A stretch of DNA of 64,000 nucleotides from Micropterix aruncella (taxonomy: Eukaryota; Arthropoda; Insecta; Lepidoptera; Micropterigidae): NCBI GenBank assembly GCA_944548615.1, contig OX155963.1, positions 30,221,985 through 30,285,984 of the forward strand. The letters run 5' to 3'. The translations under genes were made by a program, and so were the position numbers. Shown here piece after piece: positions 1 to 13,585 of this stretch. Each line of letters starts with the position of its first letter. Positions within the stretch are counted from its first letter, which is position 1. The notes under the pieces are model-generated. The model did not search any database. It saw only the letters and a list, made by a program, of their open reading frames with translations, and was not told the origin of the DNA.

Positions 1-552
1 TAACATAGCATTTTTTACCAAAATATATTTTAAACCTTATAAATCAAAACCGAAAGGAAATCGACCCATAGTTATTAGGTTTTTTTGTTGATGGATTTTG
101 ACGCATTTTATGCAGACATTCGTGATGGGGAAAAAACAAACTGTACATTTAAAGAAAAAGAGACCAAAAAAATAAAATACCCTTTATTTTGACATTGGCA
201 TGACTATTCTAAATCGCCAATATTCACAATGGATACATTTGAAATCCATTTTTTACTATAGGTCGGATAAAACTTGTTAACTGTAACAATACAGGTTTCT
301 TATTTTGTAAACATTGGGATATCTAATAGAGAAACTCGTCACACGTGTGTCTACTGAATACTTAAACATGGATCCGCATTAACAAAACATGAAACCGTAA
401 CAATAATAAATTACTGGGATCTCCATAAATTATTCATAGATATTTTTATAGTCAATATAATATCGAGCTGAGGTTATTGATTGTTTAAATCAGGTATAAA
501 TTTACGTATCTAAACATTGAAAATGACGTTTAGATGCGGTAACGTGTCCGGG
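1..552. other. AT-rich non-coding sequence, nothing recognised
   Basis: No open frame with family similarity, no clear repeat boundary. It lies upstream of the first visible Runt exon and is probably intron or 5' flank. Confidence 0.5.
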
Positions 553-690
553 TCAGGTTAGGACACGTCTCTCCAAAAATGTGGGGCCTGGATGGCCTTG
601 TCGTTCGCCTCTTTTAGGTCCTGGTGTGTGATGGGGGTTGACAACTGCGGGATGGATAGGAGGTGGTCTCCAATCTGCATCGTTCCACTG
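553..690. repeat. Dispersed repeat, copy 1 (second copy at 62102-62240)
   Basis: Shares a nearly collinear stretch with 62102-62240, including aggacacgtct, ccaaaaatgtg and tcctggtgtgtgatgggggt. The two copies are direct and 61.5 kb apart. The minus strand has a short proline-rich frame (HHTPGPKRGERQ), but the second copy does not keep the frame, so it is not called a gene. The element type is unknown. Confidence 0.7.
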
Positions 691-741
691 TCGCATATTG
701 AGTTCTCTGTGTAGCCCCAGCGGACGAGATTTGCTCAGCAT

Positions 742-1804
742 CTAGACACCCACCCTCAGTCAGTTGAGTTCTGTTCTGTTCCTGTTCCTTAACATCCTCG
801 TAAAGGTAATAAAAAATATAAAAGATAGAGGATGAGGATTTAGGATTGTGAAGACAGTTAATATTATTGTTGTATTTATGTCTATCTTTCTACCTTCCTA
901 CGTTCATATTTAGTATATTCTGGATCTTTCTGTCTTTCCTTTCATTTGATGTTTCATTGTATCGCTGATCCACTTATCCTCTTCGCTAGTTTTCGTATCC
1001 ATTTTATTAGTTTTAAATATTCGGTGGACGGCTTTCCACGGTTTGACATTGTTATGTCCCAATTATTCCCATTCCTCTTTCGTTTAGTCAAATTATCCCA
1101 TGTCATGATTAGGAGAAACTTCCTGTGTGTATATCGTACTTCCTACGTTCCCTTTGCCTGCTGAGCGGTATTTGCGGTAACTTCTTGCGATGGATGTGAC
1201 TGTAGTTATTCCCCCTGTAGGTCTTAAGGCGACATGAGACAATTTAGGCGTCAATTTTGTAGGGTTTGACCAATAAAAATCCAGCGTTAAAGAAGCGTCA
1301 GGCACAGATTCTATGTCCGCTCGCGCAGGCGACTGGACTAGCACGGAATAACTTTCTCTGCGCAGTGGTGGTATAAGGGTGTTAATGGTAAAGCAATATT
1401 TAGCGTAACTCTCAGAGCGCAATTGTAATTAATTTAGGGACTAAATAAAAAATGTTGCTAAACGCGACGCTAGAGAATTTACCAGTCAAATAATCAAATC
1501 AAAATAAAACACACTCACCGCTTACATTGTAGGAGTAATCGAGCCTTGAAGTTTTCGAAATCAGTTTAAAGCCTTAATGTCCAAGGCACTGAGCAACTTT
1601 TTTGAGTCTAAATTGTATCTAAATTGGTTCCTTATCGAAGGATTCGCTTTGGAACATTTTTATATTTTTCGAAAAATTCATAAAACTAAAGCTCTTCAGA
1701 TATGGTCGGTCCCAGGTTTTATGTCACATTATTTTTTTGCGATCGTTTTTCTTTCGAAAAGCTTGCAGGCGAGTTTCTAGCTAGTTCCTCAGCGTTTATG
1801 TATG
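742..1804. other. Non-coding sequence, unclassified
   Basis: Nothing recognised. A 109-codon minus-strand open frame (1093-1422) has no known domain and is probably chance. Confidence 0.4.
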
Positions 1805-2030
1805 GTAACGTTAAGTAGAGGCCGCGCAAGAATTAAGTAGAAGCCGACCTCGAACCTGGGACCAGACTGGAAGATGGAGAAATCTGGTAGTGAGGGTGTG
1901 AGGTCAGCCCGCGAGTTTGGCGTATCTTTACTGTGGATTGTATTGTCCACAAAGTCGTTTTCGTTTATTCCGTGGGAGACAGAATGGCTCTATGTCATTG
2001 TAACTTCCTGGGGTGATGGATTCGGCAGTT
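1805..2030 (+). repeat. GC-rich retroposon, degraded fragment
   Basis: Contains aggccgcgcaag, cgacctcgaac, agatggagaaatctggtag and the late segment cttcctggggtgatgg, in the same order as the better copy at 18835-19220. Heavily diverged. Confidence 0.55.
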
Positions 2031-2644
2031 GTAATTGAAACCTATCACATGTGAATCAAGATTCCACCAAAACGAACCCAACGTCGCAAAATTTTGGGCT
2101 CAATCCGCTCAGAAATCGCCACTGAACAATGATTAAGACAGTTTCAGTAGAATCGCATCGATAAATCACTCAATCAAAACTATCCACTCGCTAAAAGAAA
2201 TAAGTAAGATAATAAAATCTATTAAAAATCCAATTAAAATAAGAAAACTGCACAATTTTAAAGCGACTCACCATTATTTCCTGCCCGCTTTTTCCCTCCT
2301 CCATGGCTGGAACGTTATAATGGAAACGCGCAGCAATATTCCTCATAATTTCCCATGACTAAATAAGGTTGCATGTCCCCGACAGCTGCATGCATGCAGT
2401 AAACAAAAAGTCGGCATCATTTTTCCTCAAGAGAAAATTTCTCAAAGCGTGGAAAAATGGGAAATTCCCCCATTTATTTCGTGTGGAAATTAATCATCAT
2501 TGCGCAAAGATGGCATGCCTGCATGTAAGTTGGTAAATAGTTAGCATTTATTACGTTTCACCAGTTGAGTACGTTCGAAAATTTGTAATATATCCTGCGC
2601 TAATTCGAAATAAATTTATATTTTTTATTATCATTCCACGTATG
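2031..2644. other. Non-repetitive-looking non-coding sequence
   Basis: Includes 2270-2530, a mixed-composition stretch (tggctggaacgttataatgg, gacagctgcatgcatgcag) that does not resemble any repeat in this window. It could be a conserved regulatory element, but this is inference only. Confidence 0.3.
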
Positions 2645-2648
2645 TTAA

Positions 2649-3314
2649 CCCTTCGAGTAGCGGCATAATTTCATGGCAGACCGCGGCAATTTATTGGAAT
2701 TTCATGCTTTATCGCCGCGCTCGACAAAAAGTACTATAACTATGAAACTACTTTAGCAATCATAAAAAGAATAACTGGGCAATGATCGCATTGAAATTGC
2801 GTATATAGAATATTGAAATCTTATTTTGTAAATTATTAGATAATTATAAATAAATATGAGAAAGTCGAAAGAGTGAAAAAAACTCGGCATTTCTAACTGG
2901 TACTTGTCTTACGGAAAAATACGGAACCCTATTTAGAAATTGTAAATGCTGTCGTAATCTTTATTAGATTCTCTATCAAAAGTAATATTTCGTTTTGCTT
3001 ATTTACATACAAAAATATTTAGAAATTACTCATAAAACCAATAAACATTTTGATGATTTCTCGAAAAAAAAAAAAATGATGTTTGACAATGGAATTTTTT
3101 ACCAGAAATATATGCAAAATGACGTGAAAAATTATTCTAGCGGCCGTCTATGTATGTATGGTAATAATGAGATATTTGGTATGGATTTTAGGATGCGTTC
3201 GAATAAGAAAATAAAATTACTGTGCGCTTCGGGAGCAAGCCGCCAATATTGGTCGTTAAGTAGTCAACGGTGCTCTGATGTGCAACTAAAAATGATCGTT
3301 ACGTAGCCGAAGGG
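2649..3314. mobile_element. piggyBac-type non-autonomous element (666 bp)
   Basis: Flanked by TTAA at 2645-2648 and 3315-3318. The left end reads CCCTTCGAGTAGCG. The right end, reverse-complemented, reads CCCTTCGGCTACG. TTAA duplication plus a terminal CCC is the piggyBac signature. The inside has no transposase frame and is AT-rich. Confidence 0.75.
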
Positions 3315-3481
3315 TTAAGAGTGATGTTAGAGTAGCACGTATTCCTTTAGCGATTTTCTCATTAACAAGTTGTCATAATTTTTTTATTTTTATTTTATAA
3401 AATTATCCAAAACAATACAATTGATTTTTGCTTTTGCTAATGCTTTTGTATTATTTTTCAAATTAAATATTTTATTTCGGA

Positions 3482-3778
3482 TTAGATTTCTTTTGGCACT
3501 CCTAACCACTCGTCTGTAGATTTTTTTATGAACTTCGTGACAAAATCTTCGCATGTAAACTTACGTATAAAACGAAGGGCCCGCAGATTTTTAGCCGAAG
3601 CTTTAATTCCTTTAGTTATCCAAGGTTTCTTTTGGTTAGGAATTTTTATTTTTATTTTTTTTCTCGGGAAAACTTGTGTTAAAATAAGACTTAAATTTGT
3701 TGAACAAAGATCAGCATTTTCGTTTTTGGAATCAATAATATCGTCCCAGTCATCGCTAATAATTTTTCTCAGAAACAT
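3482..3778 (-). pseudogene. LINE ORF2 fragment (endonuclease-RT linker, CR1/Jockey-like)
   Basis: The minus-strand frame of about 98 codons contains PNQKKPWITKGIKASAKNL, the tryptophan-isoleucine-threonine linker typical between endonuclease and reverse transcriptase in CR1/Jockey-like LINEs. The preceding part (FLRKIISDDWDDIID) and the basic stretch before PWIT also fit. Neither endonuclease nor RT catalytic motifs are present, so this is a short dead fragment. Confidence 0.7.
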
Positions 3779-3839
3779 TTTTTTGTTTGCTCTAGAAACA
3801 TTCGGGTCTTTTTATAAGTTACCTGATTCTTAGTGGTGT

Positions 3840-4300
3840 TATTAATTAATAGAAAGATGCCTTCATGCTCCTAAACACCAGCAAAAGAGATAATTGAAGA
3901 GAGTATATCAATAGATAGGTTTGAGTATATGTTATCTATTAACGTGGCAGTGCCCTGTAATCCTTGTTGCATATGATTTTAACTATGTATTTTCAGAATA
4001 GTACACATATAATATTATATTTGACTACTGAGTCAACTATAATCTAGTCCATAATAATGCCCGTGGATATATGACTACTTGTTTATTTTCAAGTTTTTCT
4101 TATAACCGTGAAAATCTTTTGAAGAATATAGGAACATTTCCATTTGACGATGTTATATTTTGTTATGTGTTATATTTTAATTCCTAATTGTATATATTAT
4201 ATTGTGTATAGTGATTACTTTTCGCCACCCATTTAAAAAATAAAAAAGGACGAATTATTTCAAATAACTAGAACTTCATTTCGATGCGACGAATATGACA
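3840..4300. other. AT-rich non-coding sequence, nothing recognised
   Basis: No open frame or repeat boundary identified. Confidence 0.4.
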
Positions 4301-4304
4301 ATAC

Positions 4305-4485
4305 CCAAGGCGGATAGAGTTATATAATAGGTGAGTTGCTCCCAAGCCGTTTGTAATCAAGACGTCATTTTTGACGTCTTCCGTATAGGAAAAAAGTTGG
4401 ATTTTGACAATCTGTTCGAGGCGTGACGTCAGCATGATCACAAACTGATTGGGAGCGATTAACCCAATAACTCTATCCGTCTCGT
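4305..4485. mobile_element. Small inverted-repeat element (MITE, about 180 bp)
   Basis: The left end reads cggatagagttat...gctcccaa. The right end, reverse-complemented, reads cggatagagttat...gctcccaa with small indels. Near the left inner side a perfect 9-bp hairpin (aagacgtca, 4-base loop) lies at about 4359-4380. The target duplication was not resolved. Confidence 0.75.
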
Positions 4486-4799
4486 TAGGTTTGTTATTTT
4501 TTCGTTTTGGTTTACTGCCGTTTTTGTTAACGATTTGGCGCTACAGGACATTCAATTGTTATAGCGGTCGGTGGTCACAGAGTACTGCAGGCCTGCCTCT
4601 CCTACAGGAGGTTAGCTGTCAAATCTGTGAATTTTTCCCTGTCTTAGGCCAAGCGAAATAGTTCTTCTACGCCTGAGATGTTTCTCCACTTTCGGATATT
4701 GCGGAAACAAGACTTTTTTCTTCTTCCAGCCCGTCGTTTACCGCAAACTTTCCCCATAATAATGAGCTGAAGCAGTTGGTGTAGCTCATGTCTCAGCAC

Positions 4800-5775
4800 G
4801 TGGACCAGGTACGCCACTTGTAAAATTTGCGATCTCTACCGACAAGTTTGAGTATTCTATCTAAGATTGGGAATTCTCTGGATCTAGCTAATGCGGAGCA
4901 TTCTACGGTAGCATCACATCTCGAACGTTTCGAGACGCTTCTGGGTGTCAGATTTCAGGGACCAAGCTTCTCTACCATAAAACACCACAGGCCACACATA
5001 GCAATGGAGAAATCGTATTCGGAGTTTGATGTTAAGTTTCCGGCCGCATATTACCTTTTCCATTTTCTTAAACGATACACGGGCGATTTCAATCCGGGTA
5101 CGAATTTCTTGTTCGCAGTCCCGTTCTTCGTTTCCCCACTCACCAATGTATTCGTACTGCCGGACTCACTCTAAATCCAATTCTGACAGTTTGATTCTGG
5201 GCTTTAGGTCTTTATTGTTTCATGCGACTAAAAATTTCGTCTTCGAGACATTCATGTTTAGCCCTGAATTCTGACTGCATTCATGTATTCTGTCTAATTT
5301 GAGTTGTAAGTCTTGTTCTGTTGAAGCTAGCAGAACGGTGTCGTCTGCGTATCTTAGGTTGTTAATAACTTTACTATTTATCTTGGCACCAATCTCCAGG
5401 CCTTCTAAAGCTTCTGTTATTATGGCTTCAGGGTATAGGTTGAAGAGTAAGGGTGACAGAATTGCATCTCTGTCGAACACCGCGGCAATGTCAACTTGTT
5501 CGGTTTCTGCGTTTCGTACTCTTATAGTGGCCTTTTGGTTCCAGTACAAGTTTCTGATGATTCGGAGATCTTTGTAATCTAAGCCAGCATCATTCAAACG
5601 CTTCATAAAAATGTCATATCTAACGCGATCAAAGGCCTTCTCGTAGTCTATGAAACACAATATGACGTCAGTTTGCATGTCTTTGCATTTTTGTACTAAA
5701 ACATTAAGACCAAAGAGTGCCTCATGTGTTCCTGAACGGAAACCAAACTGTTTATAAATAAATAACCAATTTTGA
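4800..5775 (-). pseudogene. RTE-like non-LTR retrotransposon reverse transcriptase, degraded
   Basis: Read on the minus strand from about 5765 downward. RT block: QFGFRSGTHEALFGLNVL, then VILCFIDYEKAFDRV (first catalytic Asp region), KDLRIIRNLYWNQKATIRV, LSPLLFNLYPEAI, LRYADDTVLLA (YADD box), and GLNMNVSKTKF. After an in-frame stop it resumes with YEYIGEW, EQEIRTRIEIARVSFKKM, LRIRFLHCYVW and EAWSL...KRLETFEM, which is the thumb and C-terminal part. The RQGC motif before LSPLLF is damaged and at least two stops interrupt the frame. RTE is the best clade guess from memory of the motif style. The 5' part is missing and the break is at the foldback remnant that follows at higher coordinates. Confidence 0.88.
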
Positions 5776-5779
5776 AATA

Positions 5780-6427
<648 letters not shown>

Positions 6428-6489
6428 TAGATTTCATTTCCTATTGGGTCACGCCTCTGAAGGAGTCAGGCAGCTAGGTACTTCATCAT

Positions 6490-6984
<495 letters not shown>

Positions 6985-6989
6985 TATGC

Positions 6990-7979
6990 ATGTTATCCGC
7001 TTCTTTACCTTTAAATACATGTGCAACGTTTCTTTAAGTTTGACATTAATATAGAATACGTACAACCAGTGTAGACAACGCATAAGCCATACTTTACACA
7101 ACCTTAATCCAAATTAGTTTCCAGCAAATTTTACTACCTAATCTTGCTGCTTTACACATCAAGCTTCCCTTTCCGCAAATGAATCGATTACCACATCAAA
7201 GTTCGTCTCATAGGCTAATTTTAATGGCGAACGAATTTTTGTAAACGTTCCTGAAACATTGTTGAACGCAGTTAGGTTTTAATTATTGATGGTTTGCTGA
7301 AACTTCACTCACAGCTGTCGTCTGTGATGTGCAGTATATCATTAATGCTATACTAATATTGGTAAAGGCAAGTAATTTTTCAACATATTACGTTGCAACA
7401 GGTCGAATGCACTTGCCTTTTCGTTAGTTCCGATTACATGTGGAGGTTGCTTTTTAACCACGGAAAGCTTTTGGAGAAATCCACCGCGTTTAAATTGCTG
7501 GAATATTTTTGAGCTTGATTGACTTCTTTTTTTGCAAATCTTCAATGGCCATATTTACATATTATATTCGAGTTTAATCGGTTCCGCTCGCGTAGCCTCG
7601 TACCCATCTACCTGTTGTGAGTAATTTCTATAGACGCGAAAGGAATTCCACTGGAAGCGTTCAAAAATCGACTTAGGATGCGTTCCAAAATAAAATGAAC
7701 AATCGAAAGTACGACGCCACCACAGTATACCAAACAGTAGCTTTATTCTAGAGCTACAGGGCTTGGCGGGAAAAGGGTGCGAGGAATGTTGGCAGAGCGG
7801 TACGTCTTGACGAACGCCTTTGGTTAGCGTTACGCGCTGGTAAAGACTGTCGACTTTTTCAAACGATTGGGACCGAGTAGCCGACATCTGCCGGCCATAT
7901 TTGAGCCCTTACGACTCGTGACGTATTCTATTCGTTTTCAATTTTGTTCTAAGAGAAGCTACTGTCTGGTATACTGTGC
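6990..7979. other. Non-coding sequence, nothing recognised
   Basis: No family similarity in any frame. The flank of the retroposon insertion begins at 7980. Confidence 0.4.
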
Positions 7980-9063
7980 TAGTACTATCTGTGAGCGGGG
8001 GTGGTTGCGGACCTTACGGCGACTGCTCAGGAAACGACCATCGGCTACCCGATCCTGGGTAAACAGCCGGGCAAAGGACGCTGCGGTCCGCGATAAATTC
8101 GGTAAACACCGTTTCACCGCTTCGTAAGTGAGAGGACCGCGCAAGCGACCTTGAACTCGTAACCAATCGAGAGACTGGAGTAATCTGGTCACAATTGGAA
8201 GTAAGGGCGTGAGTGTAGGCCGCCGGGCAACACTCCTGGCTATCTCGCGGTTAAGGCGTTGGCCTCTTACGGGTTTGTGGCGGAGCTGGACGGTGGACCG
8301 TTTTGTCCAAGTCTTCTGCGCTCACTCCAGGGAGATAGAACGACTAATCGTTAAAACTTCCTGAGGTGACGGGCTCGCCCTCTGTAGTCGACAACCCTAG
8401 TACTATCTGTGAGAAGAGTTAATGGGCCTCGTATAAGTCGGCCACGAAGACCCATTTGTTCAGGGTCGGTCACACTCACGGGTCAACACCTATCCGGCGG
8501 CCTCCACGTATGAAGTGCGATCCCGGATAGGAGTCTAGCCTTAGGGACAGTTTCCCCCAGGAGTCAATCTTCTTTCGTTTCTGGACGTTTTGCGCACCGT
8601 GCGGCGTCACCTAATCGATTGTGCATTCTGACTGACAGTCAGGAGAGTCTGGACACAGTACTTTCTTCTATAGAGCGAGGGTAGTTGTTTACCTTAAGGC
8701 GACTGCCCGGTTGAACAGCCGGGGAAAGGATGCCGTGGTCCGCGATAGATTCGGTAGACACCGTTTCACCGCTACGGTGGAGGACCGCACAAGCGACCTC
8801 GAACCCGTAACCAGTCGGAAGACTGGAGTAATCTGGTTACAACAGGTAGTAAGGGCGCGAGTGTCGGCCAGCTGGGTGACTTACCTGGATATATCGCGGT
8901 AAGGTCTCTTACGGGCTTGTGGCGAAACTTGAGGGTGGACTATTTTTGTCCTAAGTCTTCTGCGTTCATCTCATGGGAGACAGAACGAACAATATCGGTA
9001 AAGCTTCCCGAGGTGACGGGTTCGCCCGTTGTAGTCGACAGCTCTAGTAGTACTATCTGTGAG
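7980..9063 (+). mobile_element. GC-rich retroposon, two copies in tandem with a shared 16-bp target duplication
   Basis: The 16-mer tagtactatctgtgag occurs at 7980-7995, 8398-8413 and 9048-9063. Between the first two lies a copy that starts within the family at cgggggtggttgcgg and ends gtagtcgacaac. Between the last two lies a longer copy that starts at gttaatgggcc and has the same end. A shared fixed end, variable start and target duplications indicate target-primed retroposition, with the gtcgacaact end as the 3' end. No long coding frame runs in the sense direction. Confidence 0.8.
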
Positions 9064-9069
9064 GTACAG

Positions 9070-10910
9070 TACATTACTGGAATACTCTATATTAATGCAA
9101 CACCGCTTCCAAATTTTATTATTTACAAGTGCGGTACTTGCAATTATGACCGCCAATTGTCCATATTAATTTTTGACAACCGCAGTCGGGAACTGAACGA
9201 TTGCTTATACGAATTTATCATGCATTGCGTCGACTAAAACCTATGAACGCCATACAACAAGCCAAATATGAATGATAAAAGCACTCTCGAAAATTGGCCA
9301 TTGTGTGGAATCATTTATTGTGACGAAATTAGCATCGCGGATGATTGATTTGAAAGCCGATAAAATTGTCGTGATGTAACTCTGAAAAGCTTAAAACAAA
9401 AATCGTTAGGTGATTATTTATCTAAGCAATTATAAAATATAGCCTGTAAAAAGCTTATATCAGTCTCTCTGTTTCTATGATTGTTTGATCGCGAAAAAAC
9501 TTAATAACTACCAGACAGATTTCGATTCGGTATTTACTATACGTTAGAGCGTATTTCGAGGAAGGTTCAAGTATATAACACTACAGTGTAAATATAACTA
9601 ACGGTGTGACAAAACCTTTGCGCTATTAAAAAGGCAGTCGTAGTCAGGATTCTTCCCTTCATGGGATTGCGGTTGAAATCGGTCCGCTAGAGGGCGCACT
9701 AGTCGTATATCAATCTCAAAATATTGGACGCAGAGACTTAAATTTGGTGCATAAATGCCTTGTCGGACCGAATTCACATTGTAAAATGTTTTATGGAATA
9801 TCTCGTATACAAGCGACACAAATAATATTTAAAGCCATCATTTTTGAAAAATTCCATTTTAACGCCACGGGATTTTATTCAGTATTTCGTATTTATTCAT
9901 GTATTCATGTATTATTCGGTATTTATTCATGGTCGGTTTAATACAAAGTTCCTTGACATTTTATTGGTGAAATATAAGTCTCTCTCGTCCTTTAGCGATC
10001 GATATTATGCATATTATTGCAAATATAATTTTGGAGAAAGAAAACAATTACTCGTCGAAATGTTGTCCCCATGAGCGCTATGTATAGCAAGAGCAGCAGC
10101 ATTTCTTGCGGTGTGTCTGTTGAATTCATTAATGAGTTTAAAACACACATAAAACATGTTAATGAGAACACGGCATAATTTTATTGCATTTGCTGACCGT
10201 ACTTATTTATGCCTTTAGCCAAGGATGTCTGTTTATCTGATAGCCAAGGAAAGTCTGTTGGCAGTTTATTTTTTGTATTTTTGTATTAAATTTAATGTGG
10301 AATCGAGCGAAATTTTATTATGAGGTTTGAGATTGAGATCGGAGCGAATTTTTTGAAATTTTGTGTTCATTATTTTTTGTTTTGATTGTTTGAATTATAA
10401 TGGTGATTCCCCTAATTCACTTATTCAGCCTTTCCGTTTCATAATAAAAAACAAATCATTTCAATTGCAAATTACCTACCATGTGTTTTTTGCATGTTAT
10501 TTTAAACTTCATACCTTACTTAACCATGAAGGTTTGGCTGGGCTTCGCTCGACTAAAGCAGTTTATAATTTTTTTAAATAAACGCTCTTTTAAATGCAGA
10601 CCATTTAGAAGTGGAATCGGGGTTAAACGATAATCTGCATGAACATCATTTGGACATGGACAAACGCGTCTTTGATAACTCGCTGCAGATGATGATTGTT
10701 GTCCGCATTTTGGGCACAGCAACATATGATTATCTCTTCGACAAAAACTGCCTCATTACAATGGTCCATGCCGCAATAAAGATAACCGCGAATAAGGCGA
10801 GCCAAATGTGCTCGCGCGCGAAGTTCCCACGCTCCGCTGTTTCGGTCAACATTCAAATGTTACTTGTCGATGACGTTTTCGCTGAATATATTGAATTATT
10901 CTACAGCTAC
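9070..10910. other. AT-rich non-coding sequence, nothing firmly recognised
   Basis: A 100-codon plus-strand frame (10611-10913) shows no known domain. No repeat boundary seen except that LINE-like sequence begins near 10915. Confidence 0.35.
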
Positions 10911-10914
10911 TAAA

Positions 10915-11860
10915 TACCGGGTTTAACCAAAGAATGTAGAAATGTTCAAATACTTGCTCTCCTCTATCGTGTACTTTTCCAATCAACACCATCGCATCTC
11001 AACGAGCTTTTCGAACCATTAAGTTCCCACGGTCTCATACTTCGGTCAGCCTCTGATGATTTACTCCAAATTTCTTGCAATAGGGATATCTATACGTACT
11101 CTCTCTGTGTCCATGGTGCAAAGCTGGGACGATCTCCCGTAAAATATGCAAAACTCGCCAAGTTAAAATTATTCAAGACTCACCTTAAAAAGTACTACTT
11201 TTCTAAGAAGTAACCAGTTCTTCCATGTGTCTCCTTTCTCTCCCAATTTCCTCTTCTCGGCCATTCTTAGTTTTAAATATAGTAGTTTCTATTTTATGGA
11301 GACAAACTTATATATTATTCAATCTTCATTTCCACAGCTCGCGCATCTACCACTGCACTGTCTCTCACTGTTATATTCTCTTATGATCACTGTAACGAGT
11401 TCATATAATATATTTATTTACTTTCTTCTTTTTATTATTTTCATAATTTTTTTTTTTCATAATAGAATCGCAAAATAATGAGTTAATTTTTACCTCCATA
11501 TCATACTTTATGTATTTTATCCATCTGACAATAACAATTATTATTTTAATTAAATATTATCAAACTAAATAGCGAGACTCGATTTGATTCTATAATAATA
11601 CATATACTTTCTTACGAATAAACATTTTTTTAATTGGTAATAGAATGAAGAATTAAATCACATCACAATTGTGAATGTAATTAATGGTAGGACTAATAAA
11701 AAAATGTCTACAAAACTATGTATAAGTTTTTAGGACAATAAAATGATTCCATCTGATTTGTGATTAGGTTAGTAGAAAGACATTCCTATGTGGTAATAAA
11801 GTCGCCTTTTTGTATTTATTTTTTTTAATGCACATAAAGAGGTTATCATTATTATAAAAA
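10915..11860 (+). pseudogene. LINE ORF2 C-terminus and 3' UTR, degraded
   Basis: The frame from about 10960 reads LLYRVLFQSTPSHLNELF, then LILRSASDDLLQI and KYAKLAKLKLFKTHLKKYYF, like the C-terminal tail after the RT thumb in CR1/L2-like LINEs. The downstream UTR shares ctcccaatttcctc, ggttagtag, tgtggtaataa and cacataaagag with 36160-36371, which ends in a (TTA)n tail. The alignment is weak in places. Confidence 0.55.
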
Positions 11861-11869
11861 GTAGACATC

Positions 11870-13580
11870 GTAAAAATCTAAAAAAAAGTCATAAAGCTAA
11901 TAAGTAGAGGTACAGAATTTTCGTTTTTACGAAATAGATACAAATTTATGCGAAATTTCTAGAAATAAAAAAAAACAAGAATACGCACCTGAAAAAAAGT
12001 TCACTCAATTTTCTCTGCTGATTAAGATAAATACAACAAATAAAGTCTACTTTCATATTGGTCGGTTATTTTGCCCATCTGTGGCCGCAAGTCACCCCCT
12101 TAAAACAAAATACATTAGGTACTCGAAAACTCTTTTTTTCATAGAACTTTCTCAAAACGAGCTGATTGATGGGTATACACACTTTCATCGCCTAATGCTT
12201 CAATCAGCAAATATGAATGAAGATGCCAATGTTAATAACATATTCTGGGGTACTAAATGCTGCTTTTTAACCTTTGCTGAAGCAGCGTTACAGAGTTAGC
12301 TACTTCGACGCTGTTAGTTGAACAACGTAGAAGCAGAACGCTTCTGTATTAAATATAATGTCGCCGTTATGGACAGAACGATTCTAAATGGCCAAATAGT
12401 GGAAGTACAACCTTGTTAGCTTTTAATTCATATTTTTATGCAGTATATGCGAATATTAGCCAAATTTTGATATTTTCAATTTGTTTTTTTGCGAAATTTC
12501 TGTTTTTTTTTGTTAGTTTACTAATAAGAAATGGCTTTAGACCATTCCTAGTAGTAACCAAAAAAGATGCAATAAATATTCCTTAGATTAGGAGACAGAA
12601 AAACTGTTTAAAAAAAGATCACATGATGAAACTGGATAGTATAGATATTCTCAAGCCATGCTGTTTTGTTTATAGAATATGATCCTAAAAACTGAAACAT
12701 ACTATCATTGATTATGTAGCGTATTAGATTGCTCAGCGGTGAACTATGATTTGGCAACTAGGATTTTACTACGAAACGCAACGTGTACATGGCACTTGTA
12801 GTTATAAAAAATATTAATCTTCTCTTATTATATTCAATATGGCGGCGTTCATTGGATAACAGTATGGCGGCGCACTTAGATGGCACTCTAGACGTGCCTT
12901 TACGGTATTAAATAATAATACAATAATACACCATTTTTAAATAATATAGCTACTATTATTTTAGTAAGTACTACTTACTTAAATATGTCATTTTTTGTTT
13001 TATTATACAAGTTTAAATACGTATTAAATTCGAACTTTATCGTTCAAATAGACTTATGATGGCATTTAATCTCTCCATATTATTTCAGTGATGTAATCAG
13101 CCTATATAATATAAATTGCGATATATGGCACTAATAATTGAATGTTATTCTTGGTTAAATTATTGGTATTTTTTACAATAATATCCGTTCTTTAAAAAAT
13201 TAACTATTCAATTATCAATTTAATTTAATTTAAGCAATTCACAAATATTACAAATTACAATTAGAAAATATCAATTAAAATACCATTTAACTAAAACACA
13301 GCAAGAAATTAAACTTAATTGTTAAATGATGCACTCTGTCAGATGTCACCTAACTAAGCAAAGCTTGTGCTTGGGCGGACATTCCATAAACATAGGGTCG
13401 TTGAATACGTAGAGAAAAATAAATGTAAATACGGTAAAAAAATATATTTAAAGATAATTAAAAGAAATTTAAATGCATAAGTATCATTTTTATTTAATGC
13501 GCTAAAACCAAAATTAATAATAATGATAAAAAATAACAGTACAGACCTGAAAAATTCAAAATACAAATAAAAAACCTTAA
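11870..13580. other. AT-rich non-coding sequence, nothing recognised
   Basis: Low complexity in parts. Two nearby tatggcggcg motifs (12838, 12864). No gene or element boundary resolved. Confidence 0.4.
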
Positions 13581-13585
13581 TATTC

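Noticed and set aside
1093..1422. Candidate upstream Runt exon on either strand
   Set aside because: The longest frame is on the wrong strand and lacks any Runt N-terminal similarity.
10611..10913. 100-codon plus-strand frame near a possible LINE end
   Set aside because: No recognisable domain, and an equally long antisense frame covers the same bases.
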